From contig CM074136.1 of the NCBI GenBank assembly GCA_037178625.1, forward strand, positions 1,612,001 through 1,676,000: a stretch of DNA of 64,000 nucleotides, given 5' to 3'. Under the pieces are notes generated by a model that saw only the letters and a program-made list of their open reading frames with translations, made no database searches and was not told where the DNA came from. Origin of the DNA: Skeletonema tropicum (lineage: Eukaryota > Bacillariophyta > Thalassiosirophyceae > Thalassiosirales > Thalassiosiraceae). Positions within the stretch are counted from its first letter, which is position 1. Each line of letters starts with the position of its first letter. Positions 22,011 to 32,317 of the stretch are shown here, piece after piece. The translations under genes and the position numbers were made by a program.

Positions 22011-22065
22011 GAACCTGTCCTTTTGACAGGTTCGAAAATATCAGCTTAACAGTCTGCAGGACTGT
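22011..22065. other. Two adjacent perfect hairpins
   Basis: GAACCTGTC/GACAGGTTC (9-bp stem, 5-nt loop, 22011-22033) is followed 15 nt later by ACAGTC/GACTGT (6-bp stem, 5-nt loop, 22049-22065). Neither is explained by a gene. Confidence 0.45.
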
Positions 22066-22249
22066 CATTCACGTCTGACGAAGCACCTTTCCTATCCATT
22101 GAGATCGACAAGCATCCACAATCCATCTTAGACTACTTATCACCTGTTGAGATAATACACTAAAGTCTGGATTGCCTTTTTTGATGACCAACAAGTCATT
22201 GATCCCTATTTTAAACCTAATCTAAAACGAACACCCCATCAGTAATAAG

Positions 22250-22530
22250 GATGCCATCCAAAGAATTCACTCCTCTCCCCTTCCTACCTAAACAGTGTTT
22301 ACTTCTACATCGATGATGGCATCCACACAAATCACCCGAATGCAACAGAGAATATCTTAACGACCCCAAAGTACAACCAGCCTATGTATGATCCACTAGA
22401 TCTTTGAGGACATTGTCTGTGTATTCTTAAATGGAATATTGGTGAAGCTTACCGAGCTTCCTTGCTCTCAATGCAGCCTTCCTTGTCTCGGCTGACGAGG
22501 CAAGAGCAATACTCTCGCACCTCAAACATT
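22250..22530 (-). pseudogene. 'ELWYT' family, inverted 3' fragment (copy G)
   Basis: This minus-strand fragment matches the 3' end and flank of copy A (CAGTGTTTACTTCTAC..., ATGGAATATT, CTTACCGAGCTTCC...). It joins directly, at about 22530, to the plus-strand copy C, so two opposite fragments abut. Confidence 0.65.
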
Positions 22531-22652
22531 CACTGGCATCTTGTTAGATCATAATCCAGATCACTTGGATTATAGGCTTACTCAGCTCGACCGCTTTGAC
22601 TTGACAACTCACATCATCTTCACATCTAAAAAATACAACACAGAACTTAAAC

Positions 22653-23112
22653 ATGGCGTCAGAATTGATCGTAGACTTTCCCCCCAGTCGCAACCATGGG
22701 CATGTGCGATTTGCCTATACAGTGCAGCTTTACATTGTTCATAGGCAAAAGGACAAGAACGAGCTGTGGTACACTGACGCAGAATACAACTCAATGACAC
22801 GAAACAGAAAGCAAGGCGTCCTCCAAGCCTGCCTGTGCGCTCGTGCAGGCTTGCAGAAGTCGATGCGTACGTGCAGTTCTCACAGAGCAGGCGAGACAAG
22901 GGCCGTCTGAATGTTTGAGGTGCGAGAGGATTGCTCTTGCCTCGTCAGCCGAGACAGGGAAGGCTGTATTGAGAGCAAGGAAGCTCGGTAAGCTTCATCA
23001 ATATTCAATTTGTGAATACAAAGGCAATGTCCTCAAAGATCTAGTGGATTATACATATATAGGCTGGTTGTACTTTGGGGTCGTTTGGGTCTGCTACCAT
23101 ACTGATCACTGA
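22653..23112 (+). pseudogene. 'ELWYT' family, copy C (frameshifted by internal deletion)
   Basis: ATG at 22653 opens MASELIVDFPP...ELWYT..EYNSMTRNRKQ, then the same deletion as in copy A shifts the frame and ends the ORF at 22910. A second frame from 22843 carries QACRSRCVRAVLTEQARQ and IALASSAET.KA to 23112. Together they cover the ends of the 173-residue protein but not its middle. Confidence 0.7.
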
Positions 23113-23344
23113 TTCCAACTGCAGCAGAGTACAAACATTTTTGCGATCTCGCATTTTTGTGGATTGTGGTTTTGTTTAGACACCTACCAGGTTGACTAGG
23201 CATCACATTTCTGGCTCTGCTGCACTCTAGAGAGGATAAGTGTTACGGATGCCATCTTCGGTAAGATTGTTTGTGCAATTCTCAAAGGCAGCAGATAGTG
23301 GTTGATGCGGGAGGGATACTAGCACTGTCTCTGAGAGCTCGGAT

Positions 23345-23780
23345 ATGCTTGGAGGCTTAGGAAGTAGTACTGCATCGCGGATGGACGCAACGACTGCAAC
23401 TGTAGATAAGTCAGCGCTTTGTTCTACTTGTCCGATGACTTTTGTAGATTATAAAACTCTGAATAATGCATATCAAACGCCTGGTACTATTCTGTGTGAA
23501 GAAGAAGAGGATGAGGACTATGAACGCATCGTCGTAGTTGCTCCTCTTGGCAACCTTGGAATTGTGATTGACAAACCTTACATTCCCTTTGTTGTTGCCA
23601 TCAAAGAAACAAGTGTGCTTCATGGGCAAGTTCACGTTGGAGACCAACACCTGTAGATGAGGTGGACTGCCGTGGAATGCTCTCAATATCTGTGTCCCCA
23701 GGTTGATTAGTAAACGAAGCGACAGTGCAAAGGACACTAAAATTGTTGAGGAACTCGTCGTACTGAGAAGTTGGGAATAG
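23345..23780 (+). pseudogene. PDZ-domain protein fragment with two frame breaks
   Basis: The first frame has 103 residues and enters a PDZ-like domain at IVVVAPLGNLGIVIDKP, with VVAIKETSVLHGQVHVGDQ as the following strands and carboxylate loop. It stops at 23654-23656. Reading on, another frame gives VDEVDCRGMLS (23653 onward) and a third gives LISKRSDSAKDTK...LVVLR to a TAG at 23780. These are the next expected PDZ elements, so two single-base changes (about 23650 and 23700) broke one gene. Diatoms have many short PDZ proteins. Whether the breaks are sequencing errors or true decay is not resolved. Confidence 0.6.
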
Positions 23781-23937
23781 TTCTTTTTTATGGCGTATTG
23801 CACTTTTTTGCGTACTTATGCCAATATCAGGAAAGTGGCACGGCACCAATCTGACAAAGAATTTACATACATATAGGACTAAAACATGTTTACACGCGCA
23901 AAGCAAAGACCACACCTCCTCTTGTCACAAACAGCGT

Positions 23938-26417
23938 CTATGCCGATGCCCTCGATTCGTCAATCGAACGATTTTCACCACTTTCTACAGATTCAACACC
24001 TGAATATTCCTTGTACACTTTGTCTCTTTCAGACGATTCGGGTGTGGAATTCTCTTCGTATGTCTTCTTCGATTCACAGCCATCTCGATGTTTCTTCTTC
24101 TTGCTTCTTTTCTTAGTCCTCCTTTTATGTTCTAGTTCTAGATCATTGGTAGTAAGTGACGAAGATTCTACTTCCAAGTCATCAGACCTGTCTTTCTGAC
24201 TCTTTGGGGCGTAGCGTCCAAATATATATTCTTCATATTTGTCATACAAGTCATTTGCTTCGTAATCAAAGTAATCATCGTCACCGTCCACCGAAGGATC
24301 AAGTGTTCCTGTTCGACTGGAACTACGGCGATATGTATGCGACCCGTCTAGTGTTCCTAGTGTTCCTCGACTGGAACTACGTCGAATTGGATACGACCCG
24401 TCTAGTGTTCCTATTGTTCCTCGACTGGAACTACGTCGAATTGGATGCGACCCGTCTAGTGTTCCTATTGTTCCTCGACTGGAACTACGTCGAATTGGAT
24501 GCGACCCGTCTAGTAGAATCACTTCTTCAGGTTCAAGTTTTGACTTCGTGGATGGATCATCTGGATATTTGCGAGAATATTCTTCTCCATTCGTCAGTGC
24601 AAGCACGATAGTATCTACAGTCTTCCCTTCTGGATCAGGTTTCGCGTGGTTGGGTTGATGAAGACTTGGATCGGGTTTCGCATAATCAGGTTGATAGAGA
24701 ACCATCGCTTTCATTGAAGGATCCAGTGCGCTTTTCTTCTCAGTCATGTAGGTGTTCACTGTGAATGCATCTGCGCCAAACTTGGGGTACTGTGGATTCG
24801 ACAAAGAGATGATAGGGTAATTATCATCCCTCCTGGTGGCCCCCTGAGACCGAGAGCGCCTGGGACGTTGAGATCGTTGGACATGTCCTGTAAAAGACGA
24901 AAGAAAGCTTTCGTAGCGACTGCGACCTCTTTTGTCATCTCGTCGCCGAGAACGATCTCGCACATTACTAAATGCGGTGAAAGACCGTCGGCGACGAGGT
25001 GGTGCAGGCTTGTACTGAGATCGAGAGGGATTACCTTTCCTCATGTTGCTGGCACGACTAACTGGCTTGTTGAATAGGACGTTGACAGCATATTTGTCAT
25101 CTTTGCTGTTCCTCCATGAGACAAAGATGCAGTACCCAATGCAGCAAAATAGTATAAGGAGCAGAATCACAATGAGAGCAATCCCCCAGCCTGGTATGCC
25201 ACCAATTCGTTCAATGGTCAGAGTACCTGGATTACTTCCACCTCCACCATTAATATAAATAGTTCCATCATCGAAAATACTCCCACCATTGCCACTGCTT
25301 CCATTGCCACCGCTTCCACCGCTACCGCTATCACTACCACCGTTGCCATTCGGATCACTAATTCCAGCCAGATACATACCGACGTTCACATAATTGAGTT
25401 TCGTTCTAATTTGATCAAGCACCACATCGGATGATGCCCTTGCCTCAGAAACAATGAGAGCCTCGTAATCCTGGATATTATCGCTATTCACCACTTCAAT
25501 AGTGTGGCAAATCGAAGCTTTCCTTGATAACTCCCTCTCCGTCATTCTCAGTTGTCGCCGCTCATCCAATCTACGTCCATAGCACGCACGTTCACGGATT
25601 TGAGAAACCTTCAGATCAGGTACACGTTCCTTCAACTGTGCCAAGATGATCTTCAAAGCCACTAGTACATTTTCCTTCAGCTTTGACATGTCCACATCGT
25701 TCGGTAAACCACTTAAATCAAACTTCAAGGCAACCTCTTCGGTGTCGGGCAGCAGAGGCAGGGCAATGGTAGGTGCACTGGAAGGAATCGGACGTCCATT
25801 CGGACCTTTTGTTTCACAGATGGTGGAGAAGGGAGCGTGTACACCACAGCATATTTCTCTTGTGTTAAAGATCTCCCAGACTCCTGGTGGGACCTGAAAG
25901 ATACAAAGTTGAAGGGGAAAGTTTAAGTGAGGGTCTGTAGACGACATATGATGGACATAGCAGCTAAGAGACAACTTCATGCACGTATCGCCGTCTCCCC
26001 TATCTGTCCACCGCCCGATACATATTTCCGAAAGAAAAATATGTGCTGTCCGAAGCAGCACAGAAGCTGTCGCCTTCACATTGAACAACATAACTAATGC
26101 CAAAAAATATTATCATCGCGCGACACAGAACAACTTACATTTTCTCCCGTATTACAAACATCCCCCGATGAAAGACTACCCCACCACGGACAATTCACAC
26201 CACGCACACAACCCGCCCACGGATTGCCTCCACAATTATCCAGCGGCACTACACAATCGCCGTTTGCATCACGGCAAAATGGCTTGATGCATTCGCAGAG
26301 ACATTTTTCATAGTTGAACATGCCATAAGTGCATCCCTGTGATGGAGCCTCGCAATCTTGGGCGGATGACTTTGCGATGGCTGCTGTCGACAGCAGCAGG
26401 TGGAAGAGTTGTTTCAT
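23938..26417 (-). CDS. Single-pass membrane protein, Cys-rich 'CPWW' family, copy 2
   Basis: Exons 26417-26139 and 25893-23938, with a 245-nt GT-AG intron at the same place as in copy 1, give 744 residues. The order is signal peptide (ends SAQ), Cys-rich module with CICEC/CLCEC-type spacing and VNCPWWGS, EICC after the intron, SEA-like region, a long Gly/Ser/Asn linker, one membrane helix (about 328-352) and an Arg/Ser-rich cytoplasmic tail. The tail contains KPDPEG and four copies of an 18-residue repeat around LDGSHPIRRSSSRGT (about 24293-24513), dense in possible kinase sites. It ends in SRASA like copy 1. The first exon is much closer to copy 1 than the second, suggesting gene conversion or stronger constraint. 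Confidence 0.78.
24345..24513 (-). repeat. 54-bp in-frame tandem repeats in the copy 2 tail
   Basis: Three near-identical units and one diverged unit of 54 bp encode LDGS(H/Y)PIRRSSSRGT(I/L)GT. Third-position identity between units indicates recent expansion. Confidence 0.75.
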
Positions 26418-26423
26418 TCTTGA

Positions 26424-26429
26424 CACGTG
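26424..26429. promoter_or_regulatory. Palindromic CACGTG just upstream of copy 2
   Basis: It sits 6 bp upstream of the ATG at 26417, in the same surrounding sequence as the element upstream of copy 1. Confidence 0.4.
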
Positions 26430-28171
26430 TTGTAGAATAATTATGTTGATGGAGTGTTGCTTGTTAACGTTGTTGATATCCCGTGTTCTGAGTTATTTTG
26501 ACGCCTTTTGATTGGAGTGTTGGAGAGGAATTTGGAATTGGAGAGTGAGAAGTGGTCGGAGTCTTCTCTGGTCGTACTTAAACGGTAACAAACGAACGAC
26601 GTCTCTCGACACGTCTTCGTACTTCAGCCCTATTAAAATGATTCCTACGTTGCAGGTATGATTGGGCCTAACAAAAATGACCCCGGAATTGTGAAACTAT
26701 AAATGACCACGGTACTCAAAATTTTTAGGCGGTCACAATGTCAAGAGGTCCTACGTCGGAATCGTAAAAAATCGAACAGTAGTCAGCAAGAGGTAACGTG
26801 AAACGTCCACGGCACTCAGAAAATATGTTGGGGTCATCAGTAACGTTTTGTGTGGACTTAACGTTGGAATCGTTCAAAACATTCGACATTTCCAATACCA
26901 ATATTCAGGTGGTCATAAATACATACATATTTGATAATAACTGGCAGGGATGTTGGTGGCGGCTTATCCTGCTAGCTGCTGCTGTAACTCCTTGTACCTT
27001 GCACAGGTCTTAGCCAAGCTAGAGAGGCAAGAAGAATTTACAGGCTATTGAACTCCAGAGCTGACTTAAATGCCGTGCATCATAAGAAAGCGCACCTACT
27101 ACTTACACCCAACTCTTCGGAAGGGAAGTTTGTACGGCAAACGGATCAGCTTCTCCATCCTTTTTGGAGATCGCAATGGCCCACGGTCCAAGTCATCAAC
27201 CATCTACAGGTAACGAACATGATGAACCCCTTTCATTCTTACTGAACTGTACAGGTACTGCTTCCCAGTAGTTCCCAATCGAACTTGAGCCGTTTCAACC
27301 ATCACCTGATACTTTACTCATGGGTAGCACTGCCACATAACTTATGTGCGTACCACATAAACATAACATCATAAGAACCCTTGCCTTTTCATCAAACCCA
27401 ACTCAAAACTTGGCAAGTTATCGCCTCTTGCCTCCTCTTCAAGACAGTACTTTTACCTAAACCAAAATCAAGTCCACATCAAAGCTTCAGTAAGATCCAG
27501 CTTCTCTTGAAATGGCCTCGTCTCTAGAGTGGTGTAAGAGAAAATCAAAGTACATATGTACATTTGATGAGCCCGCTCAGTGGCGAAATTTTCTAAATGC
27601 ATCTGAAAAGGTGAAATCTGACCTCTCTCTAGAGAGAGACTACGAGTAGGTATAAGTAAGCATGCGTATGAGTGAAGTGAAGATAAGCTTCAGCTTCAGC
27701 GTTTAGGAGGAGTTCTCCTACGGAAGTACCAGTCTTGCTGTATGGCAATCAATCCTTTGCCTTTGGCAATGTAAAAGACCTTACGTTGTACCTAAGCCGG
27801 GCCTGAGTTGTAGATAAACTTTGTCAATAGATATTCATATTATATTAATGTGGAAGTCTCTCTGATGAGTTCATCGTAACGAAGGGTAACACACACTAGA
27901 TAATTTCGCCCCTGGAGGGCCAACCATGACGTACTTTAAGATTTCCGTTAATTTTTCTCTCAATCAGATTGAACTTCTCGTCGCCAAGTCAACTCATGAG
28001 AAAGATACCGTCAGAAGCTCTTGTTGCAACCAGCGGATTTTGGCGGGAAAAGAGACGATTGCCTCCAACGCAAAGCTCGCAAAAAGAACCTCCACCATGC
28101 CAACGTCAACGTCTTCATAGTATCCATTCTTCCCTACATACAGCAACCTAAATAAAGATAAGGAAGCAATA
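26430..28171. other. Long intergenic region
   Basis: About 1.7 kb. Near 26640-26670 is the segment shared with the upstream region of copy 1. The rest shows only short frames without recognisable content; a CTCTCTAGAGAGAG palindrome occurs near 27620. No gene or RNA is supported. Confidence 0.45.
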
Positions 28172-30157
28172 ATGAACCGTCCACCACTACTCCCGTGGTC
28201 CAAAGAAACGTTCTCTACCCGCTGGTCCGCCCAAGGCCGACTCTCCAGCACTCCCATCCCGAGAACTCCATTTTTGCTCTTGAAGGCGTGAGTCTCACAA
28301 TTATTGTTGTCTACACTTTTGAATGCCTATATCTCTATCTTACCCTCACTCTCTCATTGTTTTATATGTAGGCCCGTGTCCACTCTATACGAAGAGAAAT
28401 TTGGAGGCGACCGCAACATGTTCACAGTGGGTATGTACTGCACACGAATGATGGCGCGTAGTTTACGCATAGGATTAGTGGTGGATTGCACAGCACTTGA
28501 TTTAACTGAATTTGAGCCCCTCCCCGTGACAAAACGGAGTACTACTACAGCAGCATCATCATCATTGCGTACGTCTGCCGCTGCGGCGGCGAGGAGAAAT
28601 GGTAGTAACAGTAACAATAGCGCTGCGAAGGATCCTCGAGTTAGATATTTTCATAATCCGTCGGAATGGGATGATTTTGATGTGGAGTATCATCGAATGG
28701 TGCCTCCTCCCGTGGACAACAACACCGACAACAGCACATCAACTGGGAATGCGGATCCAGTCGCTCCAAAAGTATTGAACGACTTCTTTCAAGTCATATC
28801 CAACTTTCAAAAATCAGTCAACAACAATAGCAGCAACAACGACACAACAACAACCACTCACATTGCTCTGTTTGATTCAAGAGGAGGTCTCGGAGCAGCA
28901 GCCTACCTCGCAGCAGCATACATGTGTCATACGCTCCGAGCTCCAGTCCATGCTGCCATCGAGGCAGTGAAGGAGGGTACTCCTCCTCAACCATCACCAG
29001 AGAATGATCCTAATGTGAAATGGGGATTATGTGATGTTCGATTGGTGAAGGATTTACAGACGAGATTTATGGGGAGGAAGGAAATTGTTATGGAGGGGAA
29101 GGTGCCCACTTGGTGGTGGGCGTTGGATGAGGAGGAAGATGAGGACGACGAAGAAGAAGATGATGAAGATGTGGATGGAGAGAGTACTTCGAAGGATGAA
29201 ACGAAGAAGAAGCGAAAGAGGGAAGAATCTATCATCATTCCTCCTCACGAGTCGGTGGCAACTGTCTCAAATGGGACAAAGCGTCCACGCATTGATAACG
29301 GCAGTAGTGTTGGCGACGGGAACAATTCTATTCATCCTCGTCTCCCGACGGATGCATTGGAACCAATCCCACATGGTTCTCCAAAATATGTTAGAGCTGC
29401 GACGGTATTGCATCAATTGACCCAAGCCACACCACAACCTACTGATTCAAATCCGAATGTGCTACCGCTAAAACCAGAGCTAGATCTATCCAACAACAGT
29501 GCTGATAATACAACGATACAATCCATCAAGAGCAACCCTAATGGCTTCAAGGTAACATGGCTCTCCAAGGGTAGAAGAGGTCTGCTACTCATTCTATCTG
29601 AGGCAGTCTTCTTTGTGGAGCAACAATCATCATCATCCATACAAGTATCTCAGGTCACAACAATGAGGTTTCCAACACCTCAAGATAGCAAAAAGTCGCA
29701 GCATCGAACTCTATTGGACGTGGTTCTAGTGACAGATATCGAGAAGGGACCTCCAACGCACAGATTTTATGCTCTTGACATTTTATGTATTGAAGGGGGA
29801 CGGGTTTGGCATAAGCCATGGGAGCAGAGATGGAAGTTTTTGAATGAGGGTGTAGTACTGCCACGAAAGAAGGATGAGGCCAAACAACGACAACAGCAAC
29901 AACAACCTCAGCAGCATGCTGGACACATTTACGCAAACGAACCAATCAAACTTCGCGCCAAGGAATATTTTCCCATGAGTAAACTGGCATTTGTAATGAA
30001 AGATGTCTGTGCAGGAGTTGCCCACGAGGCAGACGGTATTCGAGTAGTGCCAATGGGAGAGTATGGAATTGGAGCCAAGAAGGATTCTGGCATGGCAGTA
30101 GTTTGGAGGAGGGGAGGGAATGTTGGGGATGAGAAATTAGTTTCATTGTTGTGTTGA
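28172..30157 (+). CDS. mRNA capping enzyme-like protein with both active sites degenerate
   Basis: Exons 28172-28287 and 28372-30157, joined across an 84-nt GT-AG intron, give 633 residues. The N-terminal third follows the layout of metazoan-type RNA 5'-triphosphatase: FLLLK, then MFTVGMY...SLRIGLVVDCTA, then the P-loop position HIALFDSRGGLGAAAYLAA. Here the HCx5R signature is gone (Asp near 207 where Cys is expected, no Arg). An acidic Asp/Glu stretch and KKKRKR link to a guanylyltransferase-like domain: FKVTWLSKGRRGLL aligns with the KxDG motif but has Leu436 for the nucleophile Lys and Lys438 for Asp. TLLDVVLVTD, FYALDIL, VAHEADGI and VVWRR match motifs III, IIIa, IV and V. The OB-fold end is missing. 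It is probably a non-catalytic paralogue, for example a scaffold; location is likely nuclear. Confidence 0.7.
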
Positions 30158-30322
30158 ATCAGTGAGGTGGAAAAATTCATCGACGTACAAAATTCATAAT
30201 CCAACCAAATAGGTTATTTATTGCATGAACACTTCCTTCTCTCTCTGGAGTCCCGACGACTTTTGATAGTCAGAATTCCGCAAACTAAGCCAGTTGCTAG
30301 TTACTTGACTATCAAAATCGGA

Positions 30323-30698
30323 CCACGGGAACCTGGGGTTGACACGTCTTGCTGAGAGATTTGTCAAGAGCTTGCCAGGAGTTTCAAGTCGTGTTTCACA
30401 AAATCTAGCGTTGAGGTGCGTTGAGGTTGATTTCTGATGGCCTGTTCCGTCAAAAACTTGCCGCCGACGCCACGGATCGGCCATCTGACATGGTGCGCCG
30501 CCAAGCAGCATGTCACTCGTGGCGGTGGCAGCAAGTTTTGACGTTGGCGCAAGTTTTTGACGGAACAGGCCATCAGAAATCAACCTAAACGCACCTCAAC
30601 GCTAGATTTTTGAGAACCACGACTTGAAACTTCTGGCAAGCTCTCGACAAATCGGCTGCTAACAAAAATCAGCCACTGTCAACCCCAGGTTCCCGTGA
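30323..30698. mobile_element. MITE / foldback element, 376 bp
   Basis: Terminal inverted repeats start CCACGGGAACCTGGGG (left) and TCACGGGAACCTGGGG (right, reverse strand) and continue imperfectly inward for about 140 bp each (GTTGACA, CTTGCCAG, CAAGTCGTG, GTTGAGGT, TTTCTGATGGCC, TTTTTGACGG). A 5-bp duplication TCGGA flanks it (30318-30322 and 30699-30703). There is no coding frame. A non-autonomous DNA transposon is the simplest reading; the superfamily is not clear from the ends. Confidence 0.8.
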
Positions 30699-30721
30699 TC
30701 GGACTCTCTCTAGACACGCAA

Positions 30722-30836
30722 GGGATCGGTAGAGAAATGAGAACTTAAGCAAGGAGAAGCTCGGGTTGCTCCCGAAGACGCTCTTGGGGCCTGCAGGGTA
30801 CGGTTGGTCGACATGAGTGAAAGCAAACCGATACTT
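30722..30836 (+). repeat. ~110-bp hairpin repeat, copy 2
   Basis: It starts GGGATCGGTAGAGAAA, includes AGCTCGGGTTGCTCCCGAAG and ends at GCAAACCGATACTT. It lies directly right of the MITE. Confidence 0.65.
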
Positions 30837-30959
30837 AGGTATTGTAGGAAAGCTAATGAAGTAGGAAAGAGATGAAGTAGGAAAGAGATGAAATGCTTGC
30901 ATGCAATTTTATGGCTCCACAAAATGTTCGAATTCCCCTCAGAGAGAGAAACAGAGGAG

Positions 30960-31870
30960 TTCACAAAATGAGTTCCCACATCCGCTCAGAATCCTTTATG
31001 GAATCTCAATAATACCAGCTACTTTGTAACTAAGTCATAAACGCACGCTGTGCATGAAAGTATGAAGGGAGAAGTCAGGGGAATGAGATTCCTTATATAA
31101 CTAGGCCTACTCAGATCGACCATACTTAGGCCTACTCAGCTCGACCACTTGGACTTGACAACTCACAACTTCTTCACATCTCAAAAATACAAAATAGAAC
31201 TTAACATGGCGTCAGAATTGATCGTAGACTCTCCCCCCAGTCGCAACCATAAGGCATGTGCAATTTGCCGAAACAGCGCAGCTTTACATTGTTCATAGGC
31301 ACAAGGACAAGAACGAGCTGTGGTACACTGGCGCAGAATACAACGCAATGAAACGAAACAGAAAGCGAGATGTCCTCCAAGCTCGTGCAAGTGATTGGGC
31401 ATCCGAAGAAGATGGAGGCTCCTGGATTGGTATTGCTCATCTACTCACACCTGCCTCTGCGCTCGAGGTGCAGGCTTGCAGAAGTCGATGCGTAGGTGCA
31501 GTTCTCGCAGAGCAGGCGAGACAGGGGCCGACTGAATGTTTGAGGTGTGAGGGTATTGCTCTTGCCTCTTCAGCCGAGACAAGGAAGGCCGTATTGAGAG
31601 CAAGGAAGCTCGGTAAGCTTCATCAATATTCCATTTAAGAATACACAGGCAATATCCTCAAAGATCTAGTGGATTATACATATATAGGCTGGTTGTACTT
31701 TGGGGTCTGTAACCATACTTATCACTAATTCCAACTGCAGCAGAGTACAAACATTTTTGCGATCTCGCATTATTGTGGATTGTGGTTCTGTTTAGACAAC
31801 AGGTTGACTAAGCATCCTAAAAGCTACCATCATTTCTGGCTCTTCAGCACTCTAGAGGGTGAGTGTTACG
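30960..31870 (+). repeat. Tandem segmental duplication, unit 1
   Basis: The block from TTCACAAAATGAGTTCCCAC through copy D and its 3' flank recurs at 32318-33190, offset about 1,358 bp. It includes an identical-looking leader of about 130 bp (ATGAAAGTATGAAGGGAGAA). Confidence 0.75.
31206..31638 (+). pseudogene. 'ELWYT' family, copy D (one-base frameshift)
   Basis: The ATG at 31206 opens MASELIVD.PPSRNH, but CCATAAGGCATG replaces CCATGGGCATG of the other copies, adding a base and breaking the frame. The rest, from 31258, is open: ELWYT.AEYNAMKRN, ASDW..GSWIGIAHLL and IALASSAETRKAVLRARKLG. It ends at HQYSI with TAA, earlier than copy B. Confidence 0.7.
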
Positions 31871-31932
31871 ATGCCATCATCGGTAAATAAGAAGTAGATA
31901 AGTACTTAGGTAAATAGATTATGTTAGTAACT

Positions 31933-31933
31933 A

Positions 31934-31972
<39 letters not shown>

Positions 31973-31975
31973 TGT
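31933..31975. repeat. (CT)n(GT)n microsatellite
   Basis: A run of CT dinucleotides changes directly into a GT run between copy D and the third hairpin repeat. Confidence 0.85.
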
Positions 31976-32006
31976 TTCTAGAAGAGTCTTACTCTCTAGA
32001 GAGAGA

Positions 32007-32136
32007 GGGATCGGTAGAAAAAGAGGAACTTGAACAAGGAGGGGCTCGGGTTGCTCCCGAAGACGCCCTTGGCTTGGGGCTTGGGGCCTGCTAGGTAGGG
32101 TTGGTCGACGTAAGTGGATAGCAAACGCGATACTTA
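32007..32136 (+). repeat. ~110-bp hairpin repeat, copy 3
   Basis: GGGATCGGTAGAAAAAGAGG, then GGGGCTCGGGTTGCTCCCGA and GGTTGGTCGACGTAAGTGG, ending near GCAAACGCGATACTT. It is preceded by CTCTAGAGAGAG. Confidence 0.65.
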
Positions 32137-32317
32137 AAGTAAGTATTTTCATCAATACAACTAACAGCTAATTGGCCGATGCTGCTCACTGTTACTCACT
32201 GCAGCTGGAGAAAAATTCAGCATACTTTCCAGCTGGGTAAGTATTGTTGAGCCTGGAAAAAGGAACTGTTGCATGCAATTTATGGCTACTAAGCCCCTTT
32301 CGGATGTGCGAGAAAGG

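Noticed and set aside
24156..24611. Plus-strand 151-residue repetitive ORF
   Set aside because: Antisense of the 54-bp repeats in the copy 2 tail.
28172..30157. Snurportin (cap-binding import adaptor) as identity
   Set aside because: The C-terminal part could suggest it, but the N-terminal phosphatase-like layout and the HEADG and VVWRR motifs fit capping enzyme better.
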